From Sipunculus nudus (taxonomy: Eukaryota; Annelida; Sipuncula; Golfingiida; Sipunculidae), in the NCBI GenBank assembly GCA_026874595.1, contig CM049317.1, forward strand, positions 60,978,618 to 61,042,617: DNA of 64,000 nucleotides, given 5' to 3'. This document shows positions 61,646 through 64,000 of the stretch, piece after piece; the stretch's first letter is position 1; every line of letters starts with the position of its first letter. The position numbers were made by a program, and so were the translations under genes. Under the pieces are notes generated by a model. The model had not been told where the DNA came from. It was given only the letters and a program-made list of their open reading frames with translations, and did not search any database.

Positions 61646-64000
61646 TTAATCTCTCATTTAAAATCATTAACACCGAGGACATACCAAAAACCTTTATCTC
61701 ATTAAAAATCATTAACACTGAGAACATACCAAAGACCTTAATATCATTAAAAATCATTAACACTGAAAACATACCAAAGACCTTAATATCATTAAAAATC
61801 ATTAACACTGAGAACATACCAAAGACCTTAATATCATTAAAAATCATTAACACTGAGAACATACCAAAGACCTTAATCTCATTAAAAATCATTAACACTG
61901 AGAACATACCAAAGACCTTAATCTCATTAAAAATCATTAACACTGAGAACATACCAAAGACCTTAATCTCATTAAAAACTATTAACACTGAGAACATACT
62001 AAAGACCTTAATCTCATTAAAAATCATTAACACTGAGAACATACCAAAGACCTTAATATCATTAAAAATCATTAACACTGAGAACATACCAAAGACCTTA
62101 ATCTCATTAAAAATCATTAACACCGAGAACATACCAAAGACCTTAATCTCATTAAAAATCATTAACACTGAGAACATACCAAAGACCTTAATCTCATTAA
62201 AAATCATTAACACTGAGAACATACAAAAACCTTAATCTCATTAAAAATCATTAACACTGAGAGCATACCAAAGACCTTAATCTCATTAAAAACCATTAAC
62301 ACCGAGAACATACCAAAGACCTTAATCTCATTAAAAATCATTAACACCGAGAACATACCAAAGACCTTAATCTCATTAAAAACCATTAACACCGAGAACA
62401 TACCAAAGACCTTAATATCATTAAAAACCATTAACACCGAGAACATACCAAAGACCTTTATCTCATTAAAAATCATTAACACCGAGAACATACCAAAGAC
62501 CTTAATCTCATTAAAAATCATTAACACTGAGAACATACCAAAGACCTTAATCTCATTAAAAATCATTAACACTGAGAACATACCAAAGACCTTAATCTCA
62601 TTAAAAATCATTAACACCGAGAACATACCAAAGACCTTAATCTCATTAAAAACCATTAACAACGAGAACATACCAAAGACCTTAATATCATTAAAAACCA
62701 TTAACACCGAGAACATACCAAAAACCTTTATCTCATTAAAAATCATTAACACCGAGAACATACCAAAGACCTTAATCTCATTAAAAACCATTAACACTGA
62801 GAACATACCAAAGACCTTAATCTCATTAAAAACCATTAACACCGAGAACATACCAAAGACCTTAATCTCATTAAAAACCATTAACACCGAGTACATACCA
62901 AAGACCTTAATCTCATTAAAAATCATTAACACCGAGAACATACCAAAGACCTTAATCTCATTAAAAATCATTAACACTGAGAACATACCAAAGACCTTAA
63001 TCTCATTAAAAACCATTAACACTGAGAACATACCAAAGACCTTAATCTCATTAAAAACCATTAACACTGAGAACATACCAAAGACCTTAATCTCATTAAA
63101 AACCATTAACACTGAGAACATACCAAAGACCTTAATCTCATTAAAAACCATTAACACTGAGAACATACCAAAGACCTTAATCTCATTAAAAACCATTAAC
63201 ACTGAGAACATACCAAAGACCTTAATCTCATTAAAACCATTAACACCGAGAACATACCAAAGACCTTAATCTCATTAAAAATCATTAACACCGAGAACAT
63301 ACCAAAGACCTTAATCTCATTAAAAATCATTAACACTGAGAACATACCAAAGACCTTAATCTCATTAAAAACCATTAACACTGAGAACATACCAAAGACC
63401 TTAATCTCATTAAAAATCATTAACACCGAGAACATACCAAAGACCTTAATCTCATTAAAAACCATTAACACTGAGAACATACCAAAGACCTTAATCTCAT
63501 TAAAAATCATTAACACCGAGAACATACCAAAGACCTTAATCTCATTAAAAACCATTAACACTGAGAACATACCAAAGACCTTAATCTCATTAAAAATCAT
63601 TAACACCGAGAACATACCAAAGACCTTAATCTCATTAAAAACCATTAACACTGAGAACATACCAAAGACCTTAATCTCATTAAAAACCATTAACACCGAG
63701 AACATACCAAAGACCTTAATCTCATTAAAAATCATTAACACCGAGAACATACCAAAGACCTTAATCTCATTAAAAATCATTAACACTGAGAACATACCAA
63801 AGACCTTAATCTCATTAAAAACCATTAACACTGAGAACATACCAAAGACCTTAATCTCATTAAAAACCATTAACACCGAGAACATACCAAAGACCTTAAT
63901 CTCATTAAAAATCATTAACACCGAGAACATACCAAAGACCTTAATCTCATTAAAAATCATTAACACCGAGAACATACCAAAGACCTTAATCTCATTAAAA
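61646..64000. repeat. 45-bp satellite array, about 52 units, running off the window
   Basis: Unit begins 'attaaaaatcattaacac' and includes 'gaacataccaaagacctta'. Units differ mainly at three places: AATC/AACC, ACTGAG/ACCGAG and AATCTC/AATATC. Because 45 is divisible by 3, both strands stay open for long stretches. Small deletions near 62224 and 63234 shift the frame. Confidence 0.97.

Noticed and set aside
61642-63975. Long open frames of 15-residue repeats on both strands
   Set aside because: They follow from a 45-bp satellite unit; deletions break the frame and variants are not biased to synonymous changes on either strand.

Overview
The window is eukaryotic nuclear DNA: AT-rich, with spliced exons, GT-AG introns, microsatellites and minisatellites. 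It holds essentially one gene, a clade-A-like fibrillar procollagen alpha chain on the + strand, running from a TATA box near 7872 to a stop codon at 57424-57426. Repeat families that look molluscan (sequences rich in ACGGACGCC, and 'cctccgcc' repeats) together with the gene structure suggest a lophotrochozoan, most likely a bivalve mollusc. That placement is an inference from style and not a database result.

Layout. 1-7700 is intergenic, with a TTGGTT/AACCAA-rich element, a degenerate tandem-repeat element at 2236-3960, and a cluster of RFX X-box-like motifs at 6996-7180. The promoter and 5' UTR lie at about 7740-8076. Exon 1 (signal peptide) is followed by a 10.4-kb first intron. Exon 2 is a ten-cysteine von Willebrand C domain. 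Exons 3-6 encode a short linker, a 12-triplet minor helix and the N-telopeptide region. Exons 7-39 encode the uninterrupted main Gly-X-Y helix. Exons 40/41 encode the helix end and C-telopeptide, exon 42 a candidate C-proteinase site, and exons 43-47 the COLFI C-propeptide. The 3' UTR has an AATAAA at 57803. From about 61646 to the window edge there is a 45-bp satellite array.

Main result. Three adjacent exons (26, 27, 28), each 162 bp, phase 0 and related in sequence, lie where vertebrate fibrillar collagens have a single 162-bp block (three 54-bp exons). Counting every exon gives a main helix of 1122 residues. Keeping only one of the three gives 1014, the canonical length, and puts the GMKGHR cross-link lysine, the GLPGER integrin motif and the C-terminal cross-link lysine exactly in vertebrate register. 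This strongly suggests mutually exclusive exons. A second pair, exons 40 and 41, encodes two versions of the helix end and C-telopeptide, both with an RPKGPS lysine motif. Together they would give six isoforms of about 1440 residues. I know of no described system like this in a fibrillar collagen, but I could not search.

Other notable points: two introns carry tandem arrays that copy the preceding exon end and its splice donor; the C-propeptide lacks exactly the two cysteines that form the interchain disulphide; the conserved C-propeptide N-glycan sequon is lost; and the start codon lies in the loop of a short hairpin.
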